A program made the translations under genes and the position numbers. The notes under the pieces were generated by a model that saw nothing but the letters and a program-made list of their open reading frames with translations, did no database searches and was not told the origin of the DNA. Positions 49,557-58,598 of a stretch of 64,000 bases of DNA are shown here, one piece after another. The first letter of the stretch is position 1. Every line of letters starts with the position of its first letter. The stretch is from the NCBI RefSeq assembly GCF_002797855.1, contig NZ_PGFB01000006.1:62001-126000 (forward strand), written 5' to 3'. Origin of the DNA: Compostimonas suwonensis. GTDB taxonomy: Bacteria > Actinomycetota > Actinomycetes > Actinomycetales > Microbacteriaceae.

Positions 49557-51038
49557 TCAGAGTCTCACGTTGACGGCCTTGAGCTGCGCGTAGCTCAGCA
49601 GCTCCTCGACCGATTCCTCGCGCCCGACGCCCGAGTCCTTGAACCCGCCGAACGGCACGCCGATGAAGTGCGTCGAGGCGTCGTTGATCCAGACGTGCCC
49701 CGACTCGATGCGGTGCACCATCCGCTGCGCCTTCCAGAAGTCGCTGCTGCACACTGAGCCCGTGAGCCCGTAGCGCAGGGAGTTCACCTGGTCGATCATC
49801 TCCTCCTCGTCGTGCCAGCGGATGGCGGCCAGGACCGGCCCGAAGACCTCCTCGGTCGCCAGTCGCGATGTCGGTGAGACGTGATCGAAGATCGTGGGGC
49901 GCACGAAGTAGCCGGACTCGTCGTCCACCGCGGTGCCGCCGGCGACGAGGGTCGCGCCCTCCGACGTCGCGATCTCGATGTACCCGAGGGCCTTGTCGAA
50001 CTGCGCCCTCGTCGCCATCGAGCCCATGGCCGTCTCCGGGTCGAAGGGGGAGCCGATCCGCAGCTCGGCGACTTTCGCAGCGACCTTCGCGACGAGCTCG
50101 TCCGCGATGTCGTCGTGCGCGAAGAGCCGCGTCGTCGAGCCGCAGGACTGGCTCTGCCAGCCGGAGAAGTTCATGCCGCGCACGACGATGTCGGCCGCGA
50201 CGTCGAGATCCATGTCGGGGTAGACGATGACGGCGTTCTTGCCGCCGAGCTCGAGCGAGATGTTCTTGACCGCGACCTCCGCGGCATCGCGCTGGATCGA
50301 CATTCCCGTCGCCGGGCTGCCGATGAAGCCGATGCGCCGGATGTCGGGATGCCGCACGATCGCACGCGACGTCTCGATGCCCTTGCTCACGACAACGCTG
50401 AAGAGGCCTTTCGGCAGGAGGTCCTTGATGAGCTCGCCGACCCAGAGAGCCGTGAGCGGCGAGGCGTCGGAGGGCTTGAAGATGAGAGCGTTGCCGGCCA
50501 CGAGCGGGGCGGCGATCTTCATCGTCGCGTACAGGGTCGGGTGGTTGAAGGCGACGATGCGTGCGGTCACCCCGTACGGCTCGTAGCGGGTGTAGTTGAA
50601 ATGCGTGGAGCCGGCCGGGATGACCTCGCCGCCGAGGCTCATCGCGTGGTCGGCCATGTACTCGAGGGAGCCGATGCCCATGTCGGCGTCGCCGAGCATC
50701 GACGAGACCGTGTTGCCGACGTCGATCGCGTCGAGCACGGCCAGCTCCTCCCTGTGCTCGCGGAGCACCCGCCCGATGTCGCGCACGATGGCGCCGCGCT
50801 CGCGCACGGGAACCTCGCGCCAGACGCGGTAGGCGTCCTTCGCGGCGGCGACCGCGTCGTCCACATCGCTCGTCTGCGCGTCCGGCACGCTGCAGAACGT
50901 CGAGCGGGTCAGGGGCGACTCGTTCTCGTACGTCGCGCCTCCCGCCGCGTCACGCAGCTCGCCTCCGATGAGCAGTTTCCAGTCGTGGGTCCTCGCCCAT
51001 TCGAGGTCGCCGGCCTGTGCCGCTTCGATCACGTTCAT
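49557..51038 (-). CDS. NAD(P)-dependent aldehyde dehydrogenase
   Basis: A 493-residue ALDH. The catalytic cysteine C299 lies in [12 protein letters not shown], and the general base E263 in LELGGKN. The cofactor motif is [11 protein letters not shown], and the C-terminal substrate region has [18 protein letters not shown]. It oxidises an aldehyde to the acid; within this operon the aldehyde could come from the Eda-type aldolase or be a semialdehyde such as 2-oxoglutarate semialdehyde. ATG 51038 has GGAAGG upstream. The 86-bp gap before it is the widest inside the operon and contains GT-rich repeats (GTGTGTCCGGGTGTCCGGG). Confidence 0.93.
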   Translation of the reverse strand: MNVIEAAQAGDLEWARTHDWKLLIGGELRDAAGGATYENESPLTRSTFCSVPDAQTSDVDDAVAAAKDAYRVWREVPVRERGAIVRDIGRVLREHREELAVLDAIDVGNTVSSMLGDADMGIGSLEYMADHAMSLGGEVIPAGSTHFNYTRYEPYGVTARIVAFNHPTLYATMKIAAPLVAGNALIFKPSDASPLTALWVGELIKDLLPKGLFSVVVSKGIETSRAIVRHPDIRRIGFIGSPATGMSIQRDAAEVAVKNISLELGGKNAVIVYPDMDLDVAADIVVRGMNFSGWQSQSCGSTTRLFAHDDIADELVAKVAAKVAELRIGSPFDPETAMGSMATRAQFDKALGYIEIATSEGATLVAGGTAVDDESGYFVRPTIFDHVSPTSRLATEEVFGPVLAAIRWHDEEEMIDQVNSLRYGLTGSVCSSDFWKAQRMVHRIESGHVWINDASTHFIGVPFGGFKDSGVGREESVEELLSYAQLKAVNVRL

Positions 51039-51124
51039 CTCTTCGCCTTCCGATTGCGTTCGTGCGGCTCCGCTGCCGCAGTGTCGTGTGTCTTTGTGTG
51101 TGTCCGGGTGTCCGGGTGTGCCGG

Positions 51125-51805
51125 TCAGTCGCCGAGCAGGTGCCCGGCGCGCGACCAGTCGTCGATCCGCGTCCCCATGCCGATGACGCGCGCACCGGCG
51201 GCGAGGAAGGCGGGGGAGTTGTCGAGGTCCATGCCGCCCGTCGTGATCCACTTCGGCCAGGGGAACGGCCCCCTCATCGCCTGGAACCAGGCGGTGCCGA
51301 GCTCGCGGGAGGGGAACGCCTTGAGCCAGGTGTGGCCGAGGGCCTCCGCCGCGGTGATCTCGCTCGCCGTGCCGACCCCCGGCATGTGCGGCAGGGCGAT
51401 CTCTCGGCAGGCGCGCGAGACGTCGGCGCTGAGCCCCGGCGCGACCGTGAAGGCGGCCCCGAGCTCCGCGACGATCGGCACCTGCGCCACGCGGTAGATG
51501 CTTCCCGCGCCGACCGTCGCCGAGCGGCCGCGCGCCGCGGCGACGACCGCCTCGAGCGCGTCGAGGTGCGAGCGCTCCGCGACGGTCACCTCGACGGCTC
51601 TGACCCCGTGGTCCCAGGCGTCCTCGGCCCGGCGCACGGCGTCGTCGGGGGCGAGGCCGCGCAGGATCAGCATGACCTTGGTGGGGCCGAAGAGGTTCTC
51701 GAAGAACTGGTCCTCGAGCGAGTCCCGTGTGTTCGCATAGTCGACGGTCGCGTCGACGTCCGTGTGGATACCCGTGTCGATTCCCGTGCCGGTCTTCGCT
51801 GTCAT
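51125..51805 (-). CDS. KDPG/KHG-type aldolase (Eda family)
   Basis: A 226-residue class I aldolase. After a Thr/Asp-rich 30-residue N-terminus the barrel begins KVMLILRGLAPDDAVRRAED. The catalytic glutamate is in VRAVEVTVAER; VGAGSIYRV, FTVAPGLSADV and MPGVGTASEI follow. The Schiff-base lysine is in TWLKAFPSRELG. Eda splits 2-keto-3-deoxy-6-phosphogluconate (or 4-hydroxy-2-oxoglutarate) to pyruvate and an aldehyde. The arginine after EVTL in Eda, which helps phosphate binding, is not conserved (EVTVAE), so the substrate may differ. It overlaps the kinase gene by ATGA. Confidence 0.87.
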   Translation of the reverse strand: MTAKTGTGIDTGIHTDVDATVDYANTRDSLEDQFFENLFGPTKVMLILRGLAPDDAVRRAEDAWDHGVRAVEVTVAERSHLDALEAVVAAARGRSATVGAGSIYRVAQVPIVAELGAAFTVAPGLSADVSRACREIALPHMPGVGTASEITAAEALGHTWLKAFPSRELGTAWFQAMRGPFPWPKWITTGGMDLDNSPAFLAAGARVIGMGTRIDDWSRAGHLLGD

Positions 51806-52818
51806 GCCGTCTGCTCCCTCACTTTTCCGTAGGCGAGCGCTGCGCTCGCCCATTCCGCCTCCGGCACCTCGAGCTGGGCGTCGAGCCACGCCGACGAGGG
51901 CGGCTCTGCCGCGTCCTCGTGCACGGTGAGCGCCGTCGCCGCGAGCAGATGCCCGAGCCGCAGGCGCTCCGCCTCGCCCCGGCCGTCCAGCAGGCTCTTC
52001 AGATAGCCGGCCGCGAACGCGTCGCCCGCGCCGACCGGCTCGACGACATCGACGGCAAGGCTCGGCACGAAGGTCTCGCGGCCCGAGCTCAGCGCATAGG
52101 CGCCGACCGCGCCGTCCTTCACGACGACCGTGCGCGCTCGCGGCAGCATCTCGCGCACCTCGCGCGGCGTCGCGCAGCCCCAGAGGTGATGAGCCTCGTC
52201 CATGCCCACGAAGACGAGATCCGAGGCATCCGCGAGTCGTCGCAGCACGGGGGCGGCGACGTCGACCGGCCACAGCCCGGGTCGGTAGTTGACGTCGAAG
52301 CTCACGAGCTCCGCCCCGGTCTCGCGGCCGAGCACGGCGGCCTCGACAGCGGCGTTCGCGCTCTCGGAGAGGGCCGGGGTGATGCCGGTGAGGTGCAGCA
52401 CCGCGGCCGAGCGGAGCCGCTCGTCCTGCCACAGGGCGGGGTCGATGAGGCGGGCTGCCGATCCCTGCCGGTAGTAGTAGACGGCCGTCGACTCGGCGCC
52501 CGGGTCTTTGAGGTACAGACCGGTCTGCGCGACGTCGCGCCACGAGATCGCAGAGACGTCGACCCCCGAGCCCGCGAGCTCCGTGGCGATGCGCCGCCCG
52601 AGCGGGTCGTTGCGCATGACGCTCGCCCAGCGCACGGGAACCCCGAGCCTCGCCAGGTAGAGCGCGACGTTCGACTCCGCGCCGCCGATGTACGAGTCGA
52701 AGCGCCGTGTCGCGGCGAGGGTCGAGCCCTCCTCCGGCACGAGCATGATCATGGTCTCGCCGACGGCCACGACGTGCGCGGCGTTCGGCGGGAGGGCGCC
52801 GCCCGCTCCGATGCTCAT
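51802..52818 (-). CDS. PfkB-family sugar kinase (KDG-kinase-like)
   Basis: A 338-residue ribokinase-fold kinase. It has GETMIMLVPEEG at the N-terminus, GGAESNVALYLARLG for the sugar site, the DVNYRPGLW element and the signature EPVGAGDAFAAGYL with the anion-hole Gly and catalytic Asp. Similarity in length and motifs is closest to 2-keto-3-deoxygluconate kinase (KdgK), which fits the adjacent Eda-type aldolase. ATG 52818 gives an ATGA overlap with the SDR gene, the pattern used throughout this operon; ATG 52830 is possible. Confidence 0.88.
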   Translation of the reverse strand: MSIGAGGALPPNAAHVVAVGETMIMLVPEEGSTLAATRRFDSYIGGAESNVALYLARLGVPVRWASVMRNDPLGRRIATELAGSGVDVSAISWRDVAQTGLYLKDPGAESTAVYYYRQGSAARLIDPALWQDERLRSAAVLHLTGITPALSESANAAVEAAVLGRETGAELVSFDVNYRPGLWPVDVAAPVLRRLADASDLVFVGMDEAHHLWGCATPREVREMLPRARTVVVKDGAVGAYALSSGRETFVPSLAVDVVEPVGAGDAFAAGYLKSLLDGRGEAERLRLGHLLAATALTVHEDAAEPPSSAWLDAQLEVPEAEWASAALAYGKVREQTA

Positions 52819-53576
52819 CGGCTGAGCCATCCGCCGTCGACGGCGATGTGCGTGCCCGTCACGTAGCCCGAGGCGCGGGAGGCGAGGAAGACCGCTGCGC
52901 CGACGAGGTCGTCGGGTGTGCCCCAGCGGCCCATCGGGATCCGCTCCTCGATCGACCGGCGACGCGCCTCGTCGGTGGTGAGCGGCAGGGTATTGTCGGT
53001 AGCGATGTAGCCGGGCACGATCGCGTTGACCGTCACGCCGTGGGGCGCCCACTCGTTCGCGAGCGCGTGGGTGAGGCCGAGGATCCCGGACTTCGCCGCC
53101 GTGTAGCTCACGACGTTGATGCCGCCCTGGAAGCTCAGCAGCGAGGCGGTGAAGATCACCCTGCCGTGGCCGCGCTCCACCATCCCCGCGCCGAGCGCGC
53201 GGGTGATGCGGAAGTGCGAGGTCAGGTCGACCGCGAGCGTCGTGTCCCACTGCTCGTCGCTGTGCTGCAGGGCGGGAGCCCGCGCGATCATCCCCGCGTT
53301 GTTGACGAGGATGTCTGGGGCGCCCGTGTCGGCGAGCACCGCCTCGATGAAGGCGTCGACGTTCGCGCGCTGCGAGAGGTCGAGCGAATGCCCGCGGAAC
53401 GTGCGCCCGAGCCCCGTGATCTCGGTGCCGAGCCCGTCGAGGGTCGCGGCGTCGGTCGCGGTCGCCACGACGTCGGCGCCCGCGGACGCGAGCCCCAGGG
53501 CGATGCTGCGCCCGATTCCGCGGGACGCGCCTGTGACGAGGGCGGTCGAGCCGGTCAGATCGAAGAGATCAGTCAT
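52815..53576 (-). CDS. SDR oxidoreductase, KduD-like
   Basis: A 253-residue classical short-chain dehydrogenase. NAD(P) motif VTGASRGIGRSIALGLASAG; DILVNNAGMIARAPAL; catalytic Ser in ASLLSFQGGINVVSYTAAKSG with the YxxxK pair. Stretches such as FQGGINVVSYTAAKSGILGL and the length are characteristic of KduD (2-dehydro-3-deoxy-D-gluconate 5-dehydrogenase), though gluconate 5-dehydrogenases look alike. It overlaps the Zn-dehydrogenase gene by 8 bp. Confidence 0.88.
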   Translation of the reverse strand: MTDLFDLTGSTALVTGASRGIGRSIALGLASAGADVVATATDAATLDGLGTEITGLGRTFRGHSLDLSQRANVDAFIEAVLADTGAPDILVNNAGMIARAPALQHSDEQWDTTLAVDLTSHFRITRALGAGMVERGHGRVIFTASLLSFQGGINVVSYTAAKSGILGLTHALANEWAPHGVTVNAIVPGYIATDNTLPLTTDEARRRSIEERIPMGRWGTPDDLVGAAVFLASRASGYVTGTHIAVDGGWLSR

Positions 53577-54585
53577 TGCAGGCCACCAGCACCTTCATGA
53601 CGTCCTCCTTGGCGAAGAGCGCGTCGACGGCCGACTGCGCCTGTGCGAGCGGCACGATCCGCGAGATGAGGGCGTCGGCGGGAACGACGCCCTGGGCCAG
53701 AAGCTCGGCGGCCCGCTCGAAGTCGCCTCTGACGTACAGCCGCGAGCCGACGAGTGTGAGCTCCCGCCAGAAGAACTGGTGCAGATCGACCGACCGCGGC
53801 TGGGTGTGCACCGCGACGAGACCCAGCGTGCCGCGTACCTTGATCGCGTCGATCGCGGTCGCGATCCCCGCCTCGGCCCCGGACACCTCGAAGGCCACAT
53901 CGGCCCCCGCGCCTCCCGTGCGCTCCCAGACGAGGGCCTTCACGTCGACCTCGCGCGGATCGAGCACCTCGAAGCCGAGGTCGCGCAGGACCGATTGACG
54001 GAAGGGATCGAGCTCGACCACGAGCACCGTCGCCCCCTCGTGTCTCGCGACGACGGCGATCAGCGCGCCGATGGGCCCGCCGCCGACGACGAGCGCGACG
54101 TCGCCGGCCGTGAGGCCTGCGCGGCGCACGTCGTGCACGGCCACGGCGGTCGGCTCGACGAGCGCGCCGTGCCGCTCCGGCACGGAGGGGTCGATGGGCA
54201 CGATCAGGCTCGCGTCGACGACCATCTCCTGCTGGAGGGCGCCGGGCCCGTCGATGCCGAGGAAGACGAGCCGCTGGCAGATGTGCCCGTTGCCGGCGAG
54301 GCAGGCCGGGCACTGCCCGCAGGGGACGAGCGGGAAGAACGCAACGTGCGCGCCGAGCTCGACGTCCACGTCCGCGCCTTTCGCCACGACGATCCCGGAC
54401 GCCTCGTGCCCGATCACCCGGCGCGGCCCCGTTCTGTGGTCCATCGCCCCGTGCAGCAGGTGCAGGTCGGTTCCGCAGATCCCCACGTGGGAGACCCGGA
54501 TGACGACCTGCCCGGCAGCCGGGACGGGGGGCTCGCCCTCCATGATCTCGAGCGCGGCACCGCGCACGTACTCCGCCTTCAGCAT
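53569..54585 (-). CDS. Zinc-dependent sugar/alcohol dehydrogenase
   Basis: A 338-residue medium-chain dehydrogenase. Catalytic zinc ligands are in VGICGTDLHLLHG and VIGHEASG; the structural zinc has all four cysteines (CGQCPACLAGNGHIC). The Rossmann motif is VVGGGPIGALIAVVARH. It resembles L-threonine/L-idonate/galactitol-type polyol dehydrogenases and probably oxidises a hydroxyl of a sugar acid. ATG 54585 has AGGAGA upstream. It is 41 bp behind the LeuB-like gene. Confidence 0.9.
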   Translation of the reverse strand: MLKAEYVRGAALEIMEGEPPVPAAGQVVIRVSHVGICGTDLHLLHGAMDHRTGPRRVIGHEASGIVVAKGADVDVELGAHVAFFPLVPCGQCPACLAGNGHICQRLVFLGIDGPGALQQEMVVDASLIVPIDPSVPERHGALVEPTAVAVHDVRRAGLTAGDVALVVGGGPIGALIAVVARHEGATVLVVELDPFRQSVLRDLGFEVLDPREVDVKALVWERTGGAGADVAFEVSGAEAGIATAIDAIKVRGTLGLVAVHTQPRSVDLHQFFWRELTLVGSRLYVRGDFERAAELLAQGVVPADALISRIVPLAQAQSAVDALFAKEDVMKVLVACND

Positions 54586-54626
54586 GATTCTCCTGTCAGA
54601 TATGAATGTGTGGGCGCTCGGCACGG

Positions 54627-55595
54627 CTATGCGCCGGCGCCGCTGCCGGCGGTGCTCGGGATGGACGCCGTGTGCAGCTCCGTGCCGCGCTCGACGAGCC
54701 CGAGATCGACGAGGGCCGCGCCGAAGGCGCCGATGAGCCCGAGATGGCGTCGGGCGAGATGCTCCGCGGCGCTCGAGTGGGTGTCGTGCATGGGCTCGAA
54801 CAGAGACGGGCCGCTGCGGCCGAGTGGGCGTTCCACCGACACCGCGTAGTCGCCCGCCCGTGCCCGGGCCGAGACGACGTCGGCGAGGATGTCGCCGAAG
54901 ACGTTGTCGGTGGCGATGACGCCGTACGACCTCGGGTCGGAGACGATCCGCCCGCAGCAGGTGTCGATGCTCTCCACGCGCCACGCGACATCCGGGAAGT
55001 CCCGTGCGACGCGCTCGGCCGTGCGGATCCAGATGCCGCCCGAGACGGTGAGCACCCTGACCTTGTGCGCGACGACGAGGGATTGACCGCGGAGACGCGC
55101 CTGCTCGAAGCCGTAGCGGAGGCAGCGCTCCACGGCGGAGGCGCTCGTCACGACCGCCTGCACGGCGATCTCGTCCGCCGTGCCGTCGTGCACCAGGTCG
55201 CCGGGGCTGAAGTAGGCGCCCTCGGAGTTCTCCCGCACGACGGCGATGTCGATCCCGGCCTCCTCGCCGACCCCGGTGAAGGTGCGGAGGTTGACCGAGA
55301 GGCCGAGCGCCCTGCGCAGGGCGAAGACGATCCCGTGCTCCAGCACGCCGGGCGCGATGTCGCCGTCGGCCGGACCGGGGCCCGGAGGAGCGGCGATCAC
55401 GATCGCGTCGGAGGAGCGGAGCGCCTCGAGCGCCTCGGCGGGGAGCGCCTGCCCGGTGCGCCGATAGGTCTCGACGCCGAGCTCGACGGTGCGGAGCTCG
55501 ACCACGTCGGCGAGCGATGCGAGCAGCCCGCCGATCTCGTCGAGCGCGGCGCGCCCCTCGTGCGAGCCGGGGACGACCGCGATGACCGGGGTCAC
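54627..55595 (-). CDS. LeuB/isocitrate-dehydrogenase-family beta-decarboxylating dehydrogenase, divergent
   Basis: A 322-residue member of the isocitrate/isopropylmalate dehydrogenase family, shorter than LeuB (about 350). Catalytic residues are kept: Y128 (ENSEGAYF), K178 (AHKVRVLTVSGG), D211 and the metal site D235/D239 (DNVFGDILAD). The NAD-adenosine loop, HGSAPDIAG in LeuB, reads HDTHSSAAE (270-278), and the helix after IDTCCG differs. It should oxidise and decarboxylate a malate-type 3-hydroxy-acid; tartrate or D-malate dehydrogenases are relatives. GTG 55595 overlaps the permease stop (GTGA), so it is coupled to transport genes, not to leucine synthesis. Confidence 0.85.
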   Translation of the reverse strand: MTPVIAVVPGSHEGRAALDEIGGLLASLADVVELRTVELGVETYRRTGQALPAEALEALRSSDAIVIAAPPGPGPADGDIAPGVLEHGIVFALRRALGLSVNLRTFTGVGEEAGIDIAVVRENSEGAYFSPGDLVHDGTADEIAVQAVVTSASAVERCLRYGFEQARLRGQSLVVAHKVRVLTVSGGIWIRTAERVARDFPDVAWRVESIDTCCGRIVSDPRSYGVIATDNVFGDILADVVSARARAGDYAVSVERPLGRSGPSLFEPMHDTHSSAAEHLARRHLGLIGAFGAALVDLGLVERGTELHTASIPSTAGSGAGA

Positions 55596-56428
55596 CGGGC
55601 CGCGCTCCGCCAGTGCAGGTACCGGCGCTCGATGACGATCACGATCAGGTACATCACGAGGGCGAGCAGGGCCAGGAGCACGAGGGCCGTGACCGCGCCG
55701 GTGATGTCGATGACGCTGAGCGCGTTGCTGATGTACCAGCCGAGGCCTTCGCTCGCGCCGACCAGCTCGCCGATGACCGCACCCGTGAGGGCGAAGCCGA
55801 TGGCGACCTTGAGAGCTGCGAAGAGCCACGGCGCGAGCGAGGGGATCAGCACGTCTTTCGTCAGCTCCCACCGGCTCGCGCGCATGCTGCGCATCGCGTC
55901 GACGAGGTCCTTGTCGACGCTCTCGACGCCTTCGCGCACATTGAAGAGCACGCCGACGAAGACGAGGGATGCCGCGAGGATCATCTTCGAGAAGAGGCCG
56001 ATGCCGAACCACACGACCAGGAACGGGCCGAGCGCGACGCGCGGCAGGCCGTTGATACCGATGACATAGGGGTCGAAGATCGTGCCGGCTATCGCGAACT
56101 TGCCCATCAGCACGCCGAGCACGACGCCCACGACCATGCCGATCACGAGTCCGCCGAGCATGGCCCAGACGGTCGCGAAGAGGTTGTGCCAGAGGTCGCC
56201 GGTCGCGACCATGTCGATGAATCGCTCGACGACGAGGGTCGGGCGGCTGAACATCCGCTGGCCGCCGGCGAGTCCGCCGAGCTCCCAGGCGAGCAGCAGC
56301 GCCACGAAGAGCAGTGCGGCGACCCAGCGGCCGATGATCGTCGTGCGGGAGAGCTTCCGTCCGCGTCGGGATCGCTTGGTGCTCGCGACATCCGTTGCGG
56401 GGAGTGGTGGTGTCACTGTGGCAGTCAT
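55592..56428 (-). CDS. NitT/TauT-type ABC transporter permease
   Basis: A 278-residue permease of the SsuC/TauC/NrtB kind with about six membrane helices. The EAA-like coupling loop is MRASRWELTKDVLIPSLAPW. A basic N-terminus (KRSRRGRKLSR) precedes the first helix. It overlaps the ATPase gene and the LeuB-like gene by ATGA and GTGA. With one permease gene, a homodimer is expected. Confidence 0.92.
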   Translation of the reverse strand: MTATVTPPLPATDVASTKRSRRGRKLSRTTIIGRWVAALLFVALLLAWELGGLAGGQRMFSRPTLVVERFIDMVATGDLWHNLFATVWAMLGGLVIGMVVGVVLGVLMGKFAIAGTIFDPYVIGINGLPRVALGPFLVVWFGIGLFSKMILAASLVFVGVLFNVREGVESVDKDLVDAMRSMRASRWELTKDVLIPSLAPWLFAALKVAIGFALTGAVIGELVGASEGLGWYISNALSVIDITGAVTALVLLALLALVMYLIVIVIERRYLHWRSAAR

Positions 56429-57318
56429 TCGCCGTCTCCTGAGGTGGCGCCCTGGCTGTACCCGAGGGAGTCCCATACCCGCTGCTGCAGATCTTTGAAG
56501 AGCGGGTGGAACCGGGTGTCGTGGTAGTCGCGGGGACGCGGGATGGTCACATTGATGGTCTCGATGACACGGCCGGGGCCCTTCGAGAGCACGATCACCC
56601 GGTCGGCCATCGCGACGGCCTCCTCGATGTCGTGCGTGACGAAGAGCACCGTCTGCCCGAGGTCCTCCAGCATGCGGAGGAAGAAGTTGCCGACGCGGAT
56701 CCTCGTCTGCGCGTCGAGGGCGCTGAACGGCTCGTCCATGAGGAACGCCGAGGGCTCGTAGGCGACGGCGCGAGCGAGGGCGACACGCTTGCGCATGCCT
56801 CCCGAGAGCTGCGCCGGGTACTTGTGGGTCGACTCGCCGAGGCCGAACTGCTCGAGCAGCTCGATCGCCTTCTCCTGCAGCTTCGCCTTCGACAGCCTTC
56901 CCTTGCTGACCTGGCGGAACGACATCTTGATCGCGATCTCGACGTTCTCGGCGGCCGTCTTCCACGGCAGCAGCGCGTCGGACTGGAAGACGAAGCCGAG
57001 GCGGGCCTGTGTCTCGCCGCCGAAGGAGACCGAGCCGCTCGAGGTGGGGAGCAGGCCGGCGACGGCCTTGAGCAGCGTGGACTTGCCGCAGCCGCTGGGG
57101 CCCACGATGGCGACGAACTCGCCCGGCGCGGCCTCGAGGCTCACGTCGTCCACGGCGAGCACGGGCTGCTCGTCGCCCTGGGACTGGTATTTGACGCTGA
57201 CCCCGGAGACGACGAGCGCGCCGCCTCGGGAGGCGTCGGCCGGGTCGCCCCGCCGCGTCGCGGTCTGCGACGCGGCGGGGGTTCCCGCGGAGCGATGGGT
57301 GGCGTTCGTCACACTCAT
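56425..57318 (-). CDS. NitT/TauT-type ABC transporter ATPase
   Basis: A 297-residue ATPase of the SsuB/TauB/NrtD type. Walker A GPSGCGKSTLL; Q-loop FVFQSDALLPW; ABC signature LSGGMRKRVALARA; Walker B FLMDEPFSALD; H-loop FVTHDIEEAV. A disordered N-terminus of about 35 residues precedes the domain. ATG 57318 overlaps the stop of the binding-protein gene by ATGA. Confidence 0.94.
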   Translation of the reverse strand: MSVTNATHRSAGTPAASQTATRRGDPADASRGGALVVSGVSVKYQSQGDEQPVLAVDDVSLEAAPGEFVAIVGPSGCGKSTLLKAVAGLLPTSSGSVSFGGETQARLGFVFQSDALLPWKTAAENVEIAIKMSFRQVSKGRLSKAKLQEKAIELLEQFGLGESTHKYPAQLSGGMRKRVALARAVAYEPSAFLMDEPFSALDAQTRIRVGNFFLRMLEDLGQTVLFVTHDIEEAVAMADRVIVLSKGPGRVIETINVTIPRPRDYHDTRFHPLFKDLQQRVWDSLGYSQGATSGDGE

Positions 57319-58352
57319 GACGTCGGCGCGCCCTTCGTGATCTCCTCGTAGCTGGGGAAGGTCGCCTCTTCGAAGCCGCTGCTGGAGTTCAGGAGCATGT
57401 CCTTGCTCGCGTCGTAGCTGGCCTGGGTGAACTCGGTCTCCGACCACTCCTTCTCGAGATAGAAGTCGAGGATCTGGTGCAGCACGTCGTCGGAGAGGCC
57501 GGTGCCGTAGTACTTCTTCGCGGCGGCGAAGGCGTAGTCGGGATCCGACTCCATCTTCTCGACGGCTGCCGTGTAGGCCTTCATGTACGAGGAGAACTTG
57601 GAGCCGTCCTTCTCGATGTCGTTGTTGCGCGCGTAGAAGACGTTCTGCCCGTTGGGGAAGTCGCGGAAGTCGAAGACCACCTTGACCGAGCCGTCGCCGA
57701 GCCCCTGCTCGAGCGCGGGGGAGAAGAGGATGCCGGCGTCGACGCTCCCGTTGCGGATGCCCTCGAGGATCGTCGGAACGGAGCCGAGGGCGACGAACTC
57801 GGTGTCCTCGGGGTTCATGCCGAACTTCGTGCTCATCGCCCAGCGGGTGACGAGCTCGCTCGACGACTTCGGACCCGTGATGCCGACCTTCTTGCCGACG
57901 AGGTCGTCCATCGAGTCGATGTCCGAGTCAGCGGGGGCGACCATCACGTAGAGCATCGTGAACTGGTTGGACCCGATGATCGAGATGCCTCCGGGGATCG
58001 AGTCCTGCATCTGGATCCGGAGGGGGATGTCCGCCGCGGTCACGGCGATGTCGCCCGTGCCGCCCTGGAACTGCTGGCCGGCCGCTCCGCCGCCCTGCAC
58101 CTGGGTGAGGTCGATGTTGAGCCCGAACTGCTCGTCGAAGTCGTCCATCGCCACGTGGATGGGCAGGTCGAAGAACCCGGGTGAGGACTCCAGGACGGTG
58201 ACGGTCTGGAGGCCGCCGTCGGTGGATCCGCCTCCACCTCCGTCGCCGGGGCTCGAGCAGGCGGCGAGTCCGCCGACAGCCAATACGAGCGACGTCGATG
58301 CGGCTGCGAGCCGCGTCCTCCGTCGCGTGAACGCTCCACCATGAACTTTCAC
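57315..58352 (-). CDS. NitT/TauT-type substrate-binding lipoprotein
   Basis: A 345-residue binding protein starting at GTG 58352 (AAGGAG upstream). The signal has an Arg-rich n-region, and the lipobox is LAAC (C32). A Gly/Ser spacer and an NMT1/SsuA-like fold follow (VTVLESSPGFFDLPIHVAMD; GTGDIAVTAADIPLRIQMQD; KKVGITGPKSSSELVTRWAM). The family imports sulfonates, nitrate, thiamine precursors or aromatic carboxylates, so the ligand cannot be read from sequence. It is the first gene of the 11-gene operon, after the LacI operators. Confidence 0.9.
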   Translation of the reverse strand: MKVHGGAFTRRRTRLAAASTSLVLAVGGLAACSSPGDGGGGGSTDGGLQTVTVLESSPGFFDLPIHVAMDDFDEQFGLNIDLTQVQGGGAAGQQFQGGTGDIAVTAADIPLRIQMQDSIPGGISIIGSNQFTMLYVMVAPADSDIDSMDDLVGKKVGITGPKSSSELVTRWAMSTKFGMNPEDTEFVALGSVPTILEGIRNGSVDAGILFSPALEQGLGDGSVKVVFDFRDFPNGQNVFYARNNDIEKDGSKFSSYMKAYTAAVEKMESDPDYAFAAAKKYYGTGLSDDVLHQILDFYLEKEWSETEFTQASYDASKDMLLNSSSGFEEATFPSYEEITKGAPTS

Positions 58353-58442
58353 TTGTTGCTCCTTTGCGCCAAGGCCCGACTGGGCGGGGTCGTTGTCGTG
58401 TGCGTCGCCGCCCGAATGGGCAGGATCACCGTGTGGTGCTAG

Positions 58443-58475
58443 GCAAGCGCTTTTCTAAGCTAGGCAAGCGCTTGC
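58443..58475. promoter_or_regulatory. Twin LacI-type operators
   Basis: AGGCAAGCGCTT occurs at 58441-58452 and 58462-58473, exactly 21 bp apart (two helical turns). The second is part of a perfect palindrome GCAAGCGCTTGC (58464-58475) with the central CG typical of LacI-family sites; the first is GCAAGCGCTTTT. The sites lie between the divergent transport operon and the lacI-type gene and can control both. Confidence 0.87.
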
Positions 58476-58598
58476 GTAGTGTTAGAGTAGGGAGCTATTC
58501 CGGCCGTGTCAACTAACAATCCGACATCGAGTGGACGAGCCCGGCTAACATGCGACGAGGCCGCGGCTCTCCCGCGGCGGGGGAAGGAGCAGGCAGAT

